This document shows positions 32,724-44,109 of a DNA stretch of 64,000 nt, one piece after another. Below the pieces are notes generated by a model that did no database searches, was not told the origin of the DNA, and saw only the letters and a program-made list of their open reading frames with translations. The number at the start of each line of letters is the position of its first letter. Positions within the stretch are counted from its first letter, which is position 1. A program made the position numbers and the translations under genes. Source of the stretch: Galerina marginata (Eukaryota > Basidiomycota > Agaricomycetes > Agaricales > Galerinaceae). Location of the stretch: NCBI GenBank assembly GCA_023014335.1, contig JAECYW010000018.1, forward strand, positions 124,001-188,000, read 5' to 3'.

Positions 32724-35700
32724 TTATTTTGCTAAGTGATGTACGCCGAGCTGCTCAAAGACCCAGCTCACGTCGTCAACGGCAGAAGTCCACGACGACG
32801 ACGATGCCCTCTTCTTGTCCCCAAGGCAGTGGCCCCAGAAGAAGAGAGCCGCAACGACACTTGCTAGCCCATTGGCGCCAGGCTTGTCAAGAGTCCCCCA
32901 GTCCCCAGAGACTTTCCTCGACGTTGTTCCGGCCTCGACCTTCCGCCAGGCGGGCTGCAGAGCAATCCACCACTTCCAAAAATCGGCCTGGAACTCCTTG
33001 GCGTCGCACTGGGGGCGGTAGGTTGGACTGCGTGCACGTTGAATCCATTCCGAAATCGAGGCCGGGCGGTGGGCAGCTCCGAGCCTCGACGTGCCATTGA
33101 ACCCGTATGCCTCCTCAAATTTGAGCCAGGCAGCCAACATTCCTTTCCACCCCTGACCCCAATCTCCGGATTGAGCCAACTCGAGGGTCAATTTGACTGC
33201 AGCGTTTGCGTCGGGTGGCAGCTTCCGTATGGATTGCGCCGCTTGGGATGCGCCAGTAGATGAAACCGAAGGTACGAGTGAGGAAACGCTCGCACTCTTG
33301 GTCTTAGATGCGGAGCGGGACGCAGCACTACCCCGCTTTCTGTTCGACGACATCACCTGCGGCAGCGACGGAGGCGGCGGAAGGCCTGCTGATGAGACCG
33401 AAGGCGCGGGTGTGGCCAAGCCCGCACTCTTAGACCCGGAGCGAGATGTAGCGGCAGCCTGTCTGCTTTTCGAAGAAGTCGCTTGCGGTGGCGATGGAGG
33501 CGCTGCTGTGGATTCGATTGGCGATGGCTTCCCGTCGAGGCCTCTGCGACGCTTGGCGCTGTGAGCACTCGTTGCTTCATCGGCCTTCCTCTTGTCGCCA
33601 TGGCCCCCATTCCCTTCATCTGACTCCTTACGGCGCTTGGTGCCCTCGCCGCTCAACTCCCCATCACCCTTCCTCTTCGAGACACGCCGCCCACCCTTTT
33701 GCCCCAATTCTGCACCGTCGGTAGTAAGCAGAGCATTTGCCTTAGGGGAGGCCGCTGCGTTCGAAACAGAAGTCGTTTGCGCAGTTGAGGCATCGGCGCT
33801 GGCTTCCCTGGACGCAGAGGCGGGCTTACGGGCTGAGGCGCGGGAAGGAGCATCGGCGGCTTCTTCGGATTCCTCTGGCGCGCGGGAAGGCGCATTGGAT
33901 TCCTGGGGCTTCGGCGGCGGCATGGCAAAGGCTCCACGCGAGGAGCCCTCCTTCGAAAGGCTAGACGGAGGGGGGGGGGATGAAATGGGCAGCGATAAAC
34001 GGGATGTAGGGGTCCAGGTTGGAGACGGAGGGGCAGGAGGTGGAGATGAGACGCCTCGAGTGAGAGGGGAGCCATCCTTGTCTGAGCCATGGGAGGCTGC
34101 TGGAGGTACGTCACGCCGAGAGGTGCCCAACTGGTTTCCTAGAGCCTCGTCGTCGCTGTCGAACGCGGCGGCGCCTGCTTCCTCCTCTGCCTGGCTTTCT
34201 TCGTCCACCTGCTTCTGCTTCTGCTTCCGCTTCGCCAACCCCTTCTGCGCTACAGCCTTCTGCCTGCTACTCCCCGCCTCTGTACGGCGCTCCGATGACT
34301 TCTTCGACTGCTTCTTCGGCGCATCCGCCTTCGAGGCTGACTCTTGAGAGTGCCCGTGGCGTACGCCACGGCGCGAGCCGTCGTGATCGCTCCATAACAC
34401 GTCGTCTGACTCTTGAGAGGGCTCGTGGTGTACGCCACGGCGCGAGCCGTCGTGATCGCTCCATAACACGTCGTCTTCGTCTTCGCTGTCGTCGGCGGTA
34501 GCTTCCGTCTCCTCCATCTGGCTTTCGTCATCGAATCGCGACTTCTTTGTCCCCTTCTTCGGCTTCCTCGGGGCTGGGTCTTTCCTCGAACTACCCTGTG
34601 CCTCCTTAGCGGGTTTCTTCGACGTATTCTTTGGCGCACTCTTCGCTGGTGGGTCTTTCGAGGCCGGAGATGGCTCTGGGGATGGGGCAAAGTTTTCGCC
34701 AGACGCTGCGCAATAAGTCACCTCCTTGGGGTCCATAATCGAGAGCAATGGTACGGAGTCAATGGATAGACTAGCGGCTTTTCCGTCCTCGCGAGCTAGT
34801 AGATGGATTTGAGTCATGAAAACAAATAAATGATTAAGTTAAATACTTACTGAAACATTTGCGTAGGAAGCTTGAAAAAACTGGGACGACCTTTGAATGA
34901 AATCCGTCCTGTTCTGCCTCTCCAAAGTTCATCTTGACGGGGCCTTTTGTAACACCTGAGTGAAGGCTAGAGGGGTGTTAGAGGGAAAGAACAATAAGTG
35001 GAAGACGAGACGTACGCGATAATGTTCATTCGCCCTTTCGCTGCAGGCTCCGGCCCACCCATCATCAGCGTAGCAGGCATTCCAGTGAACTCAACGATGA
35101 GATCAAGAATTGGCTGCATGAACGTTGCAATTCCGTCGATACAGCTAATAAGACGGCCGGTTAAGAAGACAAATAATGGATATAACTACAGAAAACTCAC
35201 ACTTGACGGCATTCGGGATCAGTCGACGCAGGCCGAGTGAGATTCAAGGACCATTCCTTGAGCATCTCCTTGTGGGCTCGCTCTGCCATCTTCTCGTACT
35301 TATCCTTAACGGTGTCGGGCTGCTTGGCATATAGGTCTTGCTTGACTTTGGTTTCGGCGCCGATATCGTGCTGCGTTTTACCCCTAGGGGCTGAAGCATA
35401 CCCATGCCTGACGGCGCCCTTGTTGTCCCGCCCCCACAGGTTGAAAGCGATCGGTTTGCGAGGCTTCTTTGTCGACTTTCCTTGGAGGCGGCAAGTCAAA
35501 AAGAACATCGGGTCGCCTTCGTCGGTTGGTAGAGTTCCCGTCGCTGAAGAGTTCTCCTTTCCATGGCGGTAGGAAAGCCAGCGCTCGATTTGCTGGACAA
35601 GGAGAGGAAAGAGATGAGAGGTAAGTGACATGTCATCGGTGTTGAGAAAGTAGAACCTGTGACGTTGAAAGTGACAGGGCACATCACCGCCACGAATGAT

Positions 35701-36059
35701 GGCAAACCCATATATAGGTAAAAGATAAACACTACCGAAATACTCACCGCACTACGATAGGAAATGTCCGCCTGCCTCTTTTCGAAGGCCTCCATGGCGG
35801 CTTTGAACTGGTCTTGCGACATTTGAGACGGATCGGGGTGCTCGGGCTCGGGGTCAGGCAACGCGTCGTCCACGGCGGCAAGGTGAGCCTCAGTTGGATC
35901 TGTGTTATGGTCAAGCTCGGGAGGGAATCTCTTGAAATATCTCCTGACGATGTCCTTGACAGCTTCGTTCTTGGTCCCGTTGGTCACAGCGGCGGCATAG
36001 AGCTTCTGTGCCCCGATGAGGAACTCCAGTCGAAGTCCAGAAAACGCAGCGCGAGTCAT
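32724..36059 (-). CDS. Expanded Agaricomycete family protein, acidic, multi-exon
   Basis: A minus-strand gene of about five exons, start ATG at 36059, stop at 32724. Exon 1 (36059-35748) holds MTRAAFSGLRLEFLIGAQKL; exon 2 (35592-35201) holds QIERWLSYRHGKEN and a charged helical part (KTQHDIGAETKVKQDL) reminiscent of an HMG-like segment. A short exon follows (35144 to about 35012, MQPILDLIVEFTGMPATL), then the exon with NFGEAEQDGF, then a 700-residue exon with low-complexity Ser/Pro/acidic content, a 23-residue tandem repeat (DDVLWSDHDGSRRGV, 34339-34475) and a conserved end (WIQRARSPTYRP, FWKWWIALQPAW, GLASVVAALFFWG). I recognise the C-terminal block as a multicopy family in mushroom genomes of unknown function. 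The splice sites between 35016 and 34955 are uncertain. Confidence 0.65.
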
Positions 36060-36439
36060 CGTGAGTTGAGTTCGCAGTGGATAAAGTGAAGAGACGGATG
36101 AACAAGCAGAAAACGAGACGCGATTCGTTTTGGCTAAGAAAGCGATGGGGAGAAGTTGGATTTAAACGTACGCCTCCCATTTATAGGATTTCTTGTGAGG
36201 TTTTGTTTATTACGGCTTCAGGAGTTTGCAAAATCACGCGTGTGTCCCAACCCCAAATTAAGACGTACCAGCCGGCAATCAATACCAGACCCCATCTGGA
36301 ATTACGGTGGGAATGGACCGACATAGGCAGACGTTGAAAAACCAAACGCATGCCTCAAGCATGCTTGTGGGGCCTGTTCTATCAGCAGGAAAAAAGAGAG
36401 CCAGCATTGGGATAGGTGCGCCGGTCATACATACCTACC

Positions 36440-37230
36440 CACTAGTAGCTGCCAATGGTATCATTCATACTGTGGTAAGTGCCATAGAAAGAATCTGATA
36501 TAAGGCCGGTAAGAGTTATGATTTCAAATCATTAATTTTACCGGACGATTTCAAACAGAATCATACTCATTCTTGCCTAAGTGATTTCATAATTCCCAGA
36601 GATTGAATCATATCTTTCAAGAAGTGATATGATTTCTGAAATCATTCTGAAATCATTTTGAAATCATAATTTTCCGGTAGGAATTCATTACAATTTCATT
36701 TTTTTTTCAAATCATTATGGATTTCATAAATCCACAGGCAAATATTTAATGATATACCCCATTCCAAATCTGGAAATAGATCAAATTGACTATTCCAATG
36801 GCTTAGGTAAGTACCCTGCTGGCATGCAGGGCCAATTTAAAGTAAATTTCAATTTGAGGCACAAATATGAAGAGACCAGGTGCTGGTGATGACAAATAAG
36901 GCATTTTCAGAGTATGTACACTGATTATATAATTAATTCACAGCTATAAAGCGAAATGAAATGACTCTAAAAAGGTTATGAAACAGAAACTTGGAATGAA
37001 ATCCTGCCAGAAAGATATGAAATCGTCATATATAAGTTATGATACCACTTTCAGAAAGATATGATTTAATCTCTGGGAATTATGAAACACTTAGGCAAGA
37101 ATGAGTATGATTCTGTTTGAAATCGTCCGGTAAAATTAATGATTTGAAATCATAACTCTTACCGGCCTTATATCAGATTCTTTCTATGGCACTTACCACA
37201 GTGGAATGATTAAATTGGCAGCTACCAGTC
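36440..37230. mobile_element. Non-autonomous DNA transposon with about 200-bp TIRs
   Basis: Outermost arms: CACTAGTAGCTGCCAAT on the left and its near-complement ending CTACCAGTC on the right. Long, almost perfect pairing continues inward: TGGTAAGTGCCATAGAAAG, then CTGATATAAGGCCGGTAAG, through GAATCATACTCATTCTTGCC. ACCTACC occurs directly outside both ends (36433-36439 and 37231-37237), a 7-bp candidate target duplication. The centre is AT-rich and non-coding. Long TIRs resemble Mutator-like MITEs, but the duplication length does not settle the family. Confidence 0.8.
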
Positions 37231-37504
37231 ACCTACCTTGTACTCAGTGCTCACTCGATTTTCCAAATTGTCGACCCATCGAGCATGCCAGGTTCGCTCG
37301 CGAAATCTCATGCTTTCCAAAATTGGCAAAGTCAGCGAGTTCTCCGCTTTTTTCGCAGCCCTTCGGAACAAGGCGAAACCTCGTTGGTCAAGGCCGCTGC
37401 ACTTTGCAGGGTAGACAAGAAGACTACAGGGTGTGATTTTCCGACCGTCTGGCGAGACTACGCCTTATATTTGGCGTCGCATTATTTCCCCCCGTTGGTT
37501 TGTC

Positions 37505-38651
37505 ATGAGGCAAGCCACCCCCAAAGTTGTGCCCCTCAGTGATCCTCCCACTTCACCATCGAGTTATTCAATGACTTCTCTTCCTCAAACCCCATCGCGC
37601 CACGATCGTCTCGAAGCAGGTGTGTTAAGGATTCCTCCTAACCCTCGGTTCAGAAGCTAACGTACTATTTATCTGTAGCTTCGCCCCCGTCGACTCCGTC
37701 GTCGACGGCTATCTCGAGTGCTGAGTCTTCACCCCGCAGCCCGTCTACAACTTCCAAGATTCGGACTGAGGTTGTAACGACGTCGACTCGCACTAGGAAC
37801 ATCCGTTATGGCGTTGAAGTAACGACCAAAACGCGCACTGTTACTACGTTCACCGACGGCCATCAAGGCTCTCTGGCGCCTCCTCCGTCTCCTACTCCTC
37901 TTCCTCGCAACCGAAATCCGGCGCCTGTTAATTCTAACGTTCCCACCATCACTGTCTACCTTCCTCGCTCCCCGAGCTCTTTCGTTTACTTTCTGTCTCC
38001 TAAGTACTACGTCCTCACAGGAGGCGAGGATGCTGGGGTATTTAAGAGCTGGTAAGCCGTTCATTTTGCTAGTTTCCCCTTTAAATCACTCAACTATTTG
38101 TTTGCAGGGATCAAGTTAAGTTGCGAACTGAACGCGCGAGCTTCCGTATTTTTGAGCTCAGGTATGATTGGGAGGAGGCTATGACCGTATACACCATTGC
38201 CTTCAACGAGGGCTCAATTCTACTCGAACCCAATCCGAATGGCCCATTCAGCAACGTCAACACTGCCATCCAGCGTCGGATCAATACTGGCAATCAGGTG
38301 CTTCCGGTTCTCAACAGAATTCCTGAACCTTGTAGCCTCCAATGCCCTTTCAGTCTGGGGAAATACTACGTGGTTTTCAAAGGCGAGGAGATAGGGATTT
38401 GGGGTATATGGTAAGATAACATTTCACCTTATCTGAGCTCAAAACTAAATTTCACAATGGTTAGGCACCAAGCTGCGGCACGCACTGTCAAAGTCAACGG
38501 CTGTTGCACGAAGTACGATACCTGGGCGGCGGCCCTCAAAGCCTATACGGACGCATTCAACGCACGCAGGCTCCGCGTCATACCAAGGGTTGGCGGGCCA
38601 TTTGGTGTTCGCCGTGAAGCCCCTGCTCAGAGCTCCGATCCTTTCATGTAG
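37505..38651 (+). CDS. Tandem viroplasmin/RNase H1-N-like module protein (325 aa)
   Basis: Exons 37505-37619, 37679-38051, 38108-38410 and 38465-38651 join in frame (three introns of 59, 56 and 54 nt, all GT-AG), giving 325 residues. Residues 1-125 are Ser/Pro/Thr-rich. Two related modules follow: KYYVLTGGEDAGVFKSWDQV and KYYVVFKGEEIGIWGIWHQA. Each has the Tyr-Tyr, Gly-x-x-x-Gly and Ser/Ile-Trp pattern of the RNase H1 N-terminal hybrid-binding (viroplasmin-like) fold, which binds RNA-DNA hybrids or dsRNA in RNase H1. No RNase H catalytic domain is attached. In both modules the intron falls inside the conserved Trp codon, at the same position, which shows an internal duplication. An in-frame ATG at 37571 is an alternative start. 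Confidence 0.75.
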
Positions 38652-38958
38652 CGCCGCGTAGATGCTCATCAGATTCCTTCTCAGAACGCTAGTTTTTAGT
38701 CCCATTGAAAGATTTGACCCGCAATGAGATGCTGTTTTCTCATCCGACGGACTGAGATGTACTGAAATTACTTAAAGCTCAGGGTTTGATGCTATCTTGA
38801 AAGCAAGCTAATTTATTTTATGGGAGCAAAAACGAGAAGGTTCGGAGATAGACGCGCTGACCAAATCATTGGATATTCTATTATGCATCGAGATCTTGAA
38901 CATCATTTAAAATTTACGTGTCTCAAGAGAAGCCAAGGATCCGTAACGACATAATCGA

Positions 38959-39497
38959 CTATGCACCGATGTGAGCCGACGCGTCCCTACGTGCATAAAA
39001 TTTAGTTGACAATGACAGCGAGGCCGGAGCCACTGACCTGGTGCAGGCATTCTTTGTCACAAGCGCCAATTGTCGCAGCCTTTTATTTTCACGGTGCCTA
39101 GCAGCTGCTTCTCTGTGACGTAGCTTTCGAGCTGACGACTCTGCGGGTGTTTCGCAGAGCAGCCGTCGGTGCTTAGCCCTAATCAAGGTACGGCGTCAAT
39201 GGGTTACAATAATAGCTGTAGGCAGCGTACTGTGCAGCTCGCTCACGAGCCTTAGCCTGTAGTTTATCTTTGTGCCTAAATTTTTAGTAATTATCGTTAA
39301 CAATACACTAGAGGCAGACACAGTACTTAGGCGTACCGCTCGTAGTACCGCCTGCATGCAAGCTTCCTTCGGTTTGTTTCCTGAATGGCAAGTTCTGCGC
39401 CAGTGCCTTGAGTGACGTCAACCCGAGTTTTTAAATTTACAGTGCCGCCGATTTGAGACCTCGGGGGATAGTGATAGATGAGCACAGCGGCGGTCAT
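38959..39497 (-). CDS. Small basic helical protein, hypothetical
   Basis: Probable exons 39497-39337, 39275-39231 and 39178-38959 join in frame across two short introns (61 and 52 nt). The product reads ETNRRKLACRRYYER, then HKDKLQAKARERAAQ, then SARKLRHREAAARHRENKRL. It is a highly basic, Arg/Ala-rich helical repeat seen in many small mushroom genes of unknown role and resembles a basic-leucine-zipper basic region without a clear zipper. A further intron may start near 39029 (GTCAGT). It lies between the viroplasmin-like gene and the TET/JBP gene. Confidence in the exact ends is low. Confidence 0.45.
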
Positions 39498-39599
39498 TGT
39501 TGGCGAAGTAAGAACACAAATTGTCCACAGCGAATAAACTGAAAATGTAAATATGTACATTCAAACGGGTGATTTTGCGACTGCCTTACTTGGTCGATC

Positions 39600-41158
39600 G
39601 TTTTGTGGGGCAAACGGTAGGCATTAATCTGAGGCTTGGTTCTCATTAGCTATCACACCTCAGGTAGGCAAAGTGTCTGAGATTTAGACATCTAATATAT
39701 TTACTATTGGTAGCTGTAAACGTTGCTTTTGTGGGTTGTAAGGCAGTACACATATATTAACGTTCTAGAATCATTAATACAAATCTAAGTAAAAAGGGGG
39801 GGTCGAGCACAAAGCCTGTCATAAGGTCCAGGCGTGGAGTTACATGACAAACGCAGGAGACGGCGGCGGCTGAAGGGGTAGAACAGACGCAGTAGCAGCG
39901 GCATCTGTAAGCCGTCGCGGTTGCCGTCGTTGGTCAGGCCTAGCACCGTTCCTCCGCCTCCAATCGCGATTGCCTCTGCAGCCGTCCTCCTGGGAGTAGC
40001 CGAGCTTGGTGTTAATGCGAGTGGAAAGGTTTGGGAGCCATAGGCGGTGGCGCTGGCAAGCCGTTGGGTCACAGGAGGCCGTAGTTGTGTTAGAAACCAA
40101 GTACTAAGTGAATAGACCTGAACTCACCTGGAATTTCCTCGTGCCTGGTCACCTCCACAACGCCTTTCGCTAGTCTCGGGCACCCCTTGGGCCGTTTGTT
40201 ATACGGACGGCGAACCCAGTTCGAATGGACTAAGGGGATGTATGCAGGTGCGTACACCCGGCGCTGCTGGTGGAGCGGGGGAGTTGGTATGACGCCGTGG
40301 CCTAGAAATCTGCCAAATGGTCCGAGTCAGGCTTTTCCTCGCAATTTTCGGTGCAGAAATAGAAGACAAACGCTGAAAGCTACACCCGTGGCCCCCCGCC
40401 TGCATACCCGCCAGCGAATTGAACAAGGACCGACGGAGCTGAGCAGCTGCTGAGCAGCACGCCTTGTTGCCACATACCCGCCATACTCGATGGCTGCGAC
40501 CCCGTTTCCGTGACCAACAGCTAAAGGCGTTCGAAAATGAGACCAGAATACTGAGAAGGGCAGGATAAAGAATACACACCGAGATCCAGCAATCCGCAAG
40601 GCAAGGCGGCCTCTCTTACTCTCAAAAGAACTGGAGGAAGTTGTGCGCTTTGTAGTGCACGACGCCAAGGGGACGATGGTGAAGGGAGTGGGGGAAAGGG
40701 CCGAGCTGTAGAGGGGGCGAAGAATGTCGAACGAGTTTAAACCGAATTTCCCGGAAAAGAAATGAACGGCTTGCCAAAGCTATTTATTGTATTAATTTGA
40801 TAGGTTTTTATATGTCTGTTACTCTAACGGTATACTCGTCTACGCCTATTCTCTTGTTTCCACTTAGTAAGTCGTCGGTTCGATTCCCGGATTTGCTCTT
40901 ATTTTATTCTCTGCCTCTTACTGCTCCTCACGCCTTCTTGTTCCTTTTTTTACTTCGCGGTTGTAATTCCATTCGTTTATTTTCTGTTTAAATCAACTGA
41001 TTGTCATATAATACTACACCTCTTTGAAGAATTCGTCCGAAGGCCTTGCCCTGGACTGCAAAACCTATGTTAAAATAAATTCATTTATTCGCCTCACAGG
41101 CCAAAAGCCGTGAAGGGATAAAACTCGTAAGTCGCATTGGCATTCATTGATCAACTAG
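39600..41158. other. Intergenic region, no convincing gene
   Basis: The GC-rich stretch 39785-40690 has open frames on the minus strand (Arg- and Pro-rich), but none has a recognisable motif or compelling splice structure. A tRNA-like sequence with a B-box (GGTTCGATTCC, 40877-40887) lies in 40800-40900, but the T-stem does not pair well. Confidence 0.4.
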
Positions 41159-42952
41159 CTACGGCGAATTCTTAGGCGGGGGTACAATGATAGATATATT
41201 TCTAGCCACTTCAAGCTCCTCGACGGTAGAAAACAGAGAGAGCCCAAATTCCAGCTGATTAGAAAGGTCGCCCAGCAGGGATGCGGTCCGCTCTGGCCCC
41301 AGGTTGCTGTGGTGTGCCTGAACCGTCTTGAAACCGTTCTCTAGCCAGCGGAAGAGGCCGCCGGCGCTGTACTGGGTGAAGGAGTAGCGCTGCTCGCCTG
41401 CTTGAATACGGGTGTTGGAATGATGAATGGCGCTGGAAGGGATAAGTATTGTCGACCCCGGAGGAAACTCTATGACGAGTTTCAGGTCCCAAAGGACTAA
41501 ATGGCCTCCCTTCCTGTAGTCGTAGCTTCCGAGCGCCGTGATGGCACACCAACCAAATGCCAAATTGTTGTAATCCGCGTGCTTAAAGCAGACGGTCTGC
41601 GGGCCGAAGTTTAGCGCGGCGGAAGCCCACGGGGTTTTTGGCCAGTTGCGTCGCAGTTCCTCGTCGTCCGGGTTCGGGTGCGTGTTTTTGCGACGCAGCT
41701 GCTGATCCCTTTCAATGAGTTTTGTGACGCAGTCGCTTTGGTATCGATATAGCCGCGGGGCCCAGGAGGCAAACGCACCTGCAGGGAGTGGGGGTCAGTC
41801 GTAAAATTTATTGATTTTGGGGTGAATGAACCGGCAGAGAACCCTGAAATTCGGTGGAAGGCCTCGTCCGCCATTAGCTCCTCGAGGATCGGCGCGTTCT
41901 TGGGCAGTTGGCTCAGAACCATTGGGTGAGTCTGCCCGCCGCCGTGAGAGATGCCGACGTTTATCGCGGAGAACTTTCCCCGGCGGGATTTCCGATTCTT
42001 CTCACTAAACGTAAGGGCATGCCGCGAGTCTTCAAGGAGGGCAGCAGCTCGCATCTGAAGCGAATCCCAGCCGGCGTCGTTTTTTGGGACCCCAGCACAA
42101 ACTCCATAGACACGCCTCCGGTCGTCAACAATAGGAAGCGGCGTCCTAAATACAAATAAAAATCTGGGCGCGCATGCCTTGAAAACCCGGATTAAAACTC
42201 ACTGAGCATCCCACTTCTGCAACCCAAACTTAAACCTCGAGTTTGGCCCTACGAGTTGGTCGAGGGTGTATGCCGTTGAAGAGTTAGTCGTGCGAGGGCT
42301 CACGTATCCCGTCGATGCGATGCGTAAGGACTCCGCGGTGTAGGCCGGGGAAACCACATGGGAGCTTCTGAGCTGCTTTTTGGCGAGCTGTAGGTCCGGC
42401 GCGTAGCCTTCCTGCGCGTCTTTCTTCTTCTTCCGATTGCGGTGCGATGAGGTCTTCTGACGTGCCTTCCGCTTAGCCAGACGACTGGGTTTTGCACAGA
42501 AATCAGAGGTGGGGTTGGCTGCTGGCAGTCCTGCGGCGGCTGGGTGCTCGAGGGGCAGGGGGGCGGTGGGTATGGCGGGAGGGCTCTCTAAGGAGGCGTT
42601 AGGCAGCATAGCCAACGGCGCGTTTTGAGACCCCTCCGGGCTGGGGGAGGGCGAGAGTTCGGACAGGGAGGTTAGCGGGGAGCACTCTTCATCCAGGGTG
42701 TTGTGGCTTGCACGGGATGCTCGATGAATCCCCTCGAGAACGTTCCTAGCAAAGTCAAAAGATGGGTCGGCGGAGGTTAGGGCCTGTATCGCGCGTCCTG
42801 CCGTGCAGCGTTAGCCTATGTATGCGGGGCTGAAGGGTGGGTGGGCGGGGCGGGGGCATAGTAAATTCCTGGCTAGGTATTCGCGTTGCCTTCCCGCATG
42901 CTGGTGGGGTAGGAAGGGGGGTGAAGACGGACTCACCTGCATCAGAACCCAT
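41159..42952 (-). CDS. TET/JBP-like 2-oxoglutarate Fe(II) dioxygenase (514 aa)
   Basis: Four exons (42952-42937, 42797-42203, 42145-41832, 41778-41159) join in frame without stops, 514 residues from ATG 42952. The N-terminal 230 residues are low-complexity with a basic cluster (RKKKKDAQ), a likely nuclear signal. The C-terminal half is a double-stranded beta-helix dioxygenase: H375-A-D377 (CFKHADYNNLAFGW), then ITALGSYDYRKGGHLVL, PPGSTILIPSSAIHHSN with the distal His at 427 or 428, and R439 (GEQRYSF) for the 2-oxoglutarate carboxylate. This matches the fungal JBP1/TET oxygenase family, which oxidises 5-methylcytosine in DNA. Such genes are expanded in basidiomycetes and are often linked to KDZ transposons; here an intact KDZ gene starts 1.2 kb away, divergently. 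Substrate activity is inferred, not shown. Confidence 0.75.
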
Positions 42953-44109
42953 GATATTGAAGGGGGCTTGGAGGGGCAGTTCGCGGTCGCGATTCAACTT
43001 CAAGTTTGTTGACAGTGATGGCAAAAGACCGTCACGCTTCACGTGATTTTTATCTTATCTCCCCATTTTGCTGATCATCTTGATCTTGATCGACCTCCTT
43101 CCCCCCTCCCGACAGCGACTTCGCAGCGAGAAAACGGCGTCCCCTTCCAATTGAAGGCTGCGGGCTGTGTTTGGCTTCACGAATGGGTAGGGGAGAATAT
43201 TGGGGAACGCGACGTACGTCATGGACTCGTTTTGTCACCGCTTGCAATTCACTCATTGACCCAGATCAACTTGCATGTCGAGGCGGCGTCGCGTCGACGA
43301 AAAGCAAAAAGGCCAATGCCGCCTGATGAGGGCTGGCCAAGAACGTCGCGCTCGCCGCCTTAACTTCTATCGGACGACGGCAACCGCTCCAACGCGCTCA
43401 TCACGCCCGCGGTTCCATAGCCTTCGACTTCGGGCTTCGTCGACGAGAGGTTGGAAGATGCCTCAGAAAACGAACAGGGCGGGCGCCGGCTGCGTCATCT
43501 ACGGCAGAGCAGCGGAATGCGGCTACGTTGGTGGGCGGGAGGGACTTAGGCTGTGAGAGAACCGTGCCAGGTGTGTGTAGCCGCCAATTTTATTTGCCAA
43601 TCACCAATCACACCTCGGACTGCCTCTATTCTCTAGTCAGATCAACTCACTGCTGCAGCTGATCGATGTCGTAGCGCGTTCACCGACACCTCGGGCTACA
43701 CCGCCATCGGGCATTTGCGCAGCTTAACCCGCTGCTTTTTGTTCGCCCTCCCCACCGCCGCAACGCTGACCTTCATCTCCGTTTATGGGCTACAGAAATC
43801 AAAGCCCGTGTATGGCGGCTGACTGATTCACCGAGGAGGCTCAACGCAAGCGGCCGTGAGGCTCCGGAGAAGACACTTCACGATATGTAGTAAGGAGCTG
43901 GGCTTTTGTATGTTACTTTCATGACTTTTTATAGATTCCCTGCAAACGCTTTGGTGTAAAAATATATGTGATTTGTAACTACCTCGTGGCTACTGAAAGA
44001 GACGTGCTGCTACACGATTTGCCCCCAATCTGATTCCCAGCTCTTCCCGCTTAGCCTCTGCCTCTCTGCTATTGAAGTTGAAGCCTCGCCGAAACCCCTC
44101 AAGAACTCG
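42953..44109. other. Divergent intergenic region between TET/JBP and KDZ genes
   Basis: No gene is supported. Its position between divergent starts suggests it holds both promoters. The small frames present (for example 43275-43556) show no known motif. Confidence 0.5.

Noticed and set aside
39785..40668. Possible minus-strand gene in GC-rich DNA
   Set aside because: Several overlapping frames of similar length, no domain pattern, and no convincing start or intron set.
40800..40905. tRNA-like sequence with GGTTCGATTCC
   Set aside because: The T-stem has mismatches at two of five pairs and no matching acceptor stem or A box could be found; at most a decayed tRNA-derived fragment.
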